Shown here: piece by piece, positions 54,701 to 55,598 of the stretch
Position numbering within the stretch: the first letter of the stretch is position 1
Layout of the letters: each line of letters opens with the position of its first letter
NCBI GenBank assembly: GCA_018364455.1
Contig: JAGZLW010000010.1
Location: forward strand, 1-55,598
Direction: 5' to 3'
Source: Streptococcus mitis
GTDB lineage: Bacteria; Bacillota; Bacilli; Lactobacillales; Streptococcaceae
DNA: 55,598 nt
Position numbers and translations under genes: made by a program
Notes under the pieces: generated by a model
What the model saw: the letters and a program-made list of their open reading frames with translations, nothing else
What the model was told of the DNA's origin: nothing
Databases searched by the model: none

Positions 54701-55598
54701 CTAAAGCTAAATTAAAAGCTAAAGTAGATAAACTTGCGGAAAAATCTAAAGCAGCAATTGATGCAGTAAGTAGTGTAGACGATGTTAATACAATAGAAGA
54801 AGCTGATAAGGCGGCTATTAAAGCAATTGGAGAAGTAAACAGACCAATTGATAAAGTATTAGTAAAAGATCCAAGTGCATTAACAGATGAAGAAAAAGCT
54901 AAAATCTTAGAAGAAGTTAAGAAAGTTAACCCAACAGCTAAAGAAGTTAAATATGATGAAAATGGAAACATCGAAGTAACAACAGAAGCTGGCGATAAAG
55001 GAATTATCAATCCGACAAAATTAGTGAAAACTGAGGACCAGTTAGATAACGGTAAAGGTGGAAATGACATTAACAAACCACTTGATAAAGTTATCGTAAA
55101 AGATCCATCGAACTTAACTGACGAAGAGAAAGCTAAGATTGTTGCTAAAGTTGAAGAGGTAAATCCAGATGCTATCGTAACAATCGATGAAGATGGAACT
55201 GTTTCTGTTTCTACTCCAGAAGGTAAAACTGCAGCAATTCCAGCATCAGAATTAGTAAGAACTAAAGAAGATACTTCTAACCCAGATGCAGGAAATAGTA
55301 AAATTGTTAAACCAGCAGACAAAGTAGCCGGTGAAGCAAATGATCCGGATGATCAAGCTAAAGTAGAAGAAAAATTAAGAGAATTAAACCCAGAAACTAA
55401 ATCTGTTAAATTTGATGAAGATGGTAATGCGACAGTTACACTGAAAGATGGAACTACTGCGACAATCCCATCAGAAGATTTATTCAAATCAGAAGTAGAT
55501 GCAACTAAACCAAATGCAGGAAACGACATCGTTAAACCAGCAGATAAGACAGTAGTAGCAAATCCAGAAAAACTTACAGACGCTGAGAAGAAAGCGAT
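48718..55598 (+). CDS. Giant YSIRK surface adhesin with DUF1542-type repeats (3' end missing)
   Basis: The frame is open from ATG 48718 to the window end, 2293 codons, with AAGGAG 10 nt before the start. Domains in order: a YSIRK signal (YSIRKYSFGAASVAVAALFM); a helical region (residues about 75-140); four related beta-rich units starting near 49732, 50431, 51187 and 51886, each with NVTEAE-like, VTYKDGS and FARTN-APTVE motifs; about eleven helical DUF1542-like repeats (52159-54840) marked by IDAR-DLT-EEK; then shorter units with DKVxVKDPSxLTDEEKAKI near 54850, 55084 and 55318. A C-terminal LPXTG is expected beyond the window. Such proteins form long stalks for adhesion. The binding partner is unknown. 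Confidence 0.9.
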   Translation, partial: MENKPSMSRVERLHREKVTRYSIRKYSFGAASVAVAALFMFLGNGAVSVQADQIQPVQPGDTAAAPATPTLDKTQLESYISEIETKLSNGSYDNKTEESVAVLKAELESAKATLANATTQAELKKAYSQLVTTANSKLRNKPVEKKETPAVDTTEGKETVGKSAENTEKKPDSNSIENTGSNDARNGQALDKNNAFRTGTDTEKPKVSIDYDDPASKTFWVTPTEETNITGRIKITDNSGKIVKGWMQKMGGGTDTNIGYGLNNSNINSETTATADQPATLSVTGKLQARLNGNPWKNGSTVVSRKVRAKDASNNEIDNEGSSDPDYQVFFKVRSQNVKYTEDLANKAANFDKVAVADPAQLQQPELDKIKAKLQEGADNNLNGKIDTVTQKGDKVVITYNDGTTAERPVTDFARVNQAPTAEFPFSNARAKEIYVYGAEENSFDIKIKDDSGKIASATVRQGGNRTFAEVPGETNKISTQYGYTANTITTETPATDANPAVITYSGTPAATDGLKQDKLDAATRGETPAGLTLGWRFLRVADADGGEIGGSATGADDPGSFVVILKPQTQKYDVTTPENEAAKVPVADANNVTAEEFAKIVGANNANIKLHYSKTNTDANLVAKQGQNVDDKDAKIKSVTKVDNNMVVTYKDGSTDTLPLTKFARTNAAPTVEIPYSVEGKKDVYVYANEDFEIPVKFTDDSGKVASATIKRGGNQDSPAKDASNPDVLDNQYNTTVEKISTETPATAENPAIVKIKGNISKDNSGIAENKFPKEAGQELTIVTRYATATDTDGAFIENTATSNSYATDPGSFTIKLKAQTAKYDIKTPATKVPVVDANNVTEAEFNEIKKNIKIQYSTENPDKNLADKKGTEVENQDDRIESITKDGNNVVVTYKDGSKDSKPLTDFARTNPAPTVELPYSNPDKKQIYVYTGENTDLTFKASDDAEVKDLYLRGPGDVTWANAKDYGFKIGAVSDSAVSEGEGTVSADKRTATIKMTGVTNLKAPNQWTSFIEAKDNDDAKSMTGANYNATTDDAERQQKPGYVNFIVKNQTSKYDIAAPTEKVAVTDPANVTEAELEKIKEKLQIEYSNNNDDANLADKKGKTVDAEDAKTKIASVTKDDKGNLVVTYTDGSTDKKPLSEFVTLDKQPAIDAVNTAAEKQIEAINNNPEATKEEKDKAIEQVNADKAKALEDIANSTATTKPELDKVEKAGTDKIKTDNPVLSKKPAAKQAIDDALAAKNKAIDARPDLTPEEKTKAKEAAKAAADKAKEAVDAAKTNAAVDKAKADGTKAVADVTPVAKAEAKKAIAKALEDKNSEIDKRTDLTDEEKTAAKNEAKDKADAQLAKINEQPDAAATPEAAKTAQDVVDAAKKTGVDEVTAVNPVAKAKPEAKKAIDKALEAKNQEIDARTDLTPEEKTKAKEVAKAQADVAKDAVDAATTNAAVDKAKADGTTAVANVTPVVKEAAKKAIADELAEKEKAIDARKDLTDAEKAKAKEEAQAKAKEATDAINKQPDVATTPTAAKTAQDAVDAAKAKGVADVKAVNPVAKEAAKQAIADELAKKVGEIDARPDLTDKEKDAAKKDAQAKAKKATDAINAQPDNAETPEKAAEAQTAVDGAKDKGVADVKAVNPVAKEKAKEEIAKELAKKEEAIDARPDLTDEEKAAAKKDAQAKAKAATDAIDAQPSIAETPEKAAEAKTAVDGAKDKGVADVKAVNPVAAKKPEAKEAVDAALKAKVDAINAREDLTPAEKDEAKKAAEKAADDAKKAIDAATTDAAVDAAKNAGTGEVAKVNPVAKEKAKEEIAKELAKKEEAIDERKDLTDEEKAAAKKEAQDKAKEATDAINDQPANAETPEKAAEAQKAVDGAKDKGVADVKAVNPEAVTKPAAKKAIEDKLAKQLEDIANTPDATDEEKKVAADAAKALAEEAKEEIDKAGTDAEVKQLQEKAEGEIEKSVPVVEDKPNARKAIDEEATAKKAEIDARNDLTPEAKAKLKAKVDKLAEKSKAAIDAVSSVDDVNTIEEADKAAIKAIGEVNRPIDKVLVKDPSALTDEEKAKILEEVKKVNPTAKEVKYDENGNIEVTTEAGDKGIINPTKLVKTEDQLDNGKGGNDINKPLDKVIVKDPSNLTDEEKAKIVAKVEEVNPDAIVTIDEDGTVSVSTPEGKTAAIPASELVRTKEDTSNPDAGNSKIVKPADKVAGEANDPDDQAKVEEKLRELNPETKSVKFDEDGNATVTLKDGTTATIPSEDLFKSEVDATKPNAGNDIVKPADKTVVANPEKLTDAEKKA
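52159..54840 (+). repeat. About eleven DUF1542-like repeats in the surface protein
   Basis: Units of about 74-88 residues begin AKKAID-like, carry I(D/N)AR-DLT-EEK in the first third and mostly end VKAVNPVAKE or ADVTPVAK. Long (~87) and short (~74) units alternate in part. Highest identity is among units 5-7 and 9, which suggests recent tandem duplication. Confidence 0.85.

Overview
The window looks like a chromosomal segment of a Mitis-group streptococcus (S. mitis / S. oralis / S. pneumoniae type). The evidence is the gene content and order (thiamine ABC operon, ctsR-clpC, dus-hslO, glpKOF, dltXABCD, adcRCBA), two BOX elements of the pneumococcus/mitis kind, YSIRK-type surface proteins and an M26-type zinc metalloprotease with an N-terminal sorting motif. 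Species cannot be fixed from the sequence alone.

Layout. 1-3020: TPP-riboswitch-controlled operon for uptake of a thiamine precursor. 3039-6016: CtsR-repressed ctsR-clpC. 6042-8783: nadR-pnuC-NUDIX operon for NAD salvage. 8802-10086: a small membrane-protein gene with a cre site, and a lipoprotein. 10086-12478 (minus): hslO, a dihydrouridine synthase and an isochorismatase-like gene. 12643-18380: Mga-like regulator and the CcpA-type glpK-glpO-glpF glycerol genes. 18383-24525: a BOX element, then an AT-rich island bracketed by inverted copies of a ~77-bp repeat. The island carries a 23-codon SHP pheromone gene, a divergent rgg, a radical SAM/SPASM gene, a translationally coupled 29-codon candidate RiPP precursor, an ABC exporter and an MFS transporter. 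24614-29274: dltXABCD (D-alanylation of teichoic acids). 29261-32874: adcRCBA (zinc uptake). 32944-33273: an Fst-type toxin gene with a convergent antisense antitoxin RNA. 33475-35510: acid phosphatase lipoprotein and an SPFH protein. 35554-40709: BOX element and a 1624-residue zinc metalloprotease. 40835-46377: cre-controlled GH2 beta-galactosidase and GH29 fucosidase. 46454-48348: an Rpn/PD-(D/E)XK gene followed by two extra copies of its C-terminal module. 48612-end: first 2293 codons of a giant repeat-rich YSIRK surface protein that runs off the window.

The two accessory systems most worth following are these. (1) The quorum-sensing radical-SAM peptide island. The shp promoter and the promoter before the radical SAM gene share a 16-bp box at the same distance from the -10, so one Rgg-SHP switch probably turns on pheromone and product together. 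(2) The Rpn cassette array. All three C-terminal modules keep a near-perfect Shine-Dalgarno and ATG inside the reading frame, as expected if each can make a separate small protein of the RpnS kind. The Fst locus is a compact third: a 16-nt repeat pairs the antitoxin RNA with the toxin start codon.

Everything is read by eye. Family names rest on recognisable motifs and synteny, not on database searches. Promoters and terminators are pattern matches.
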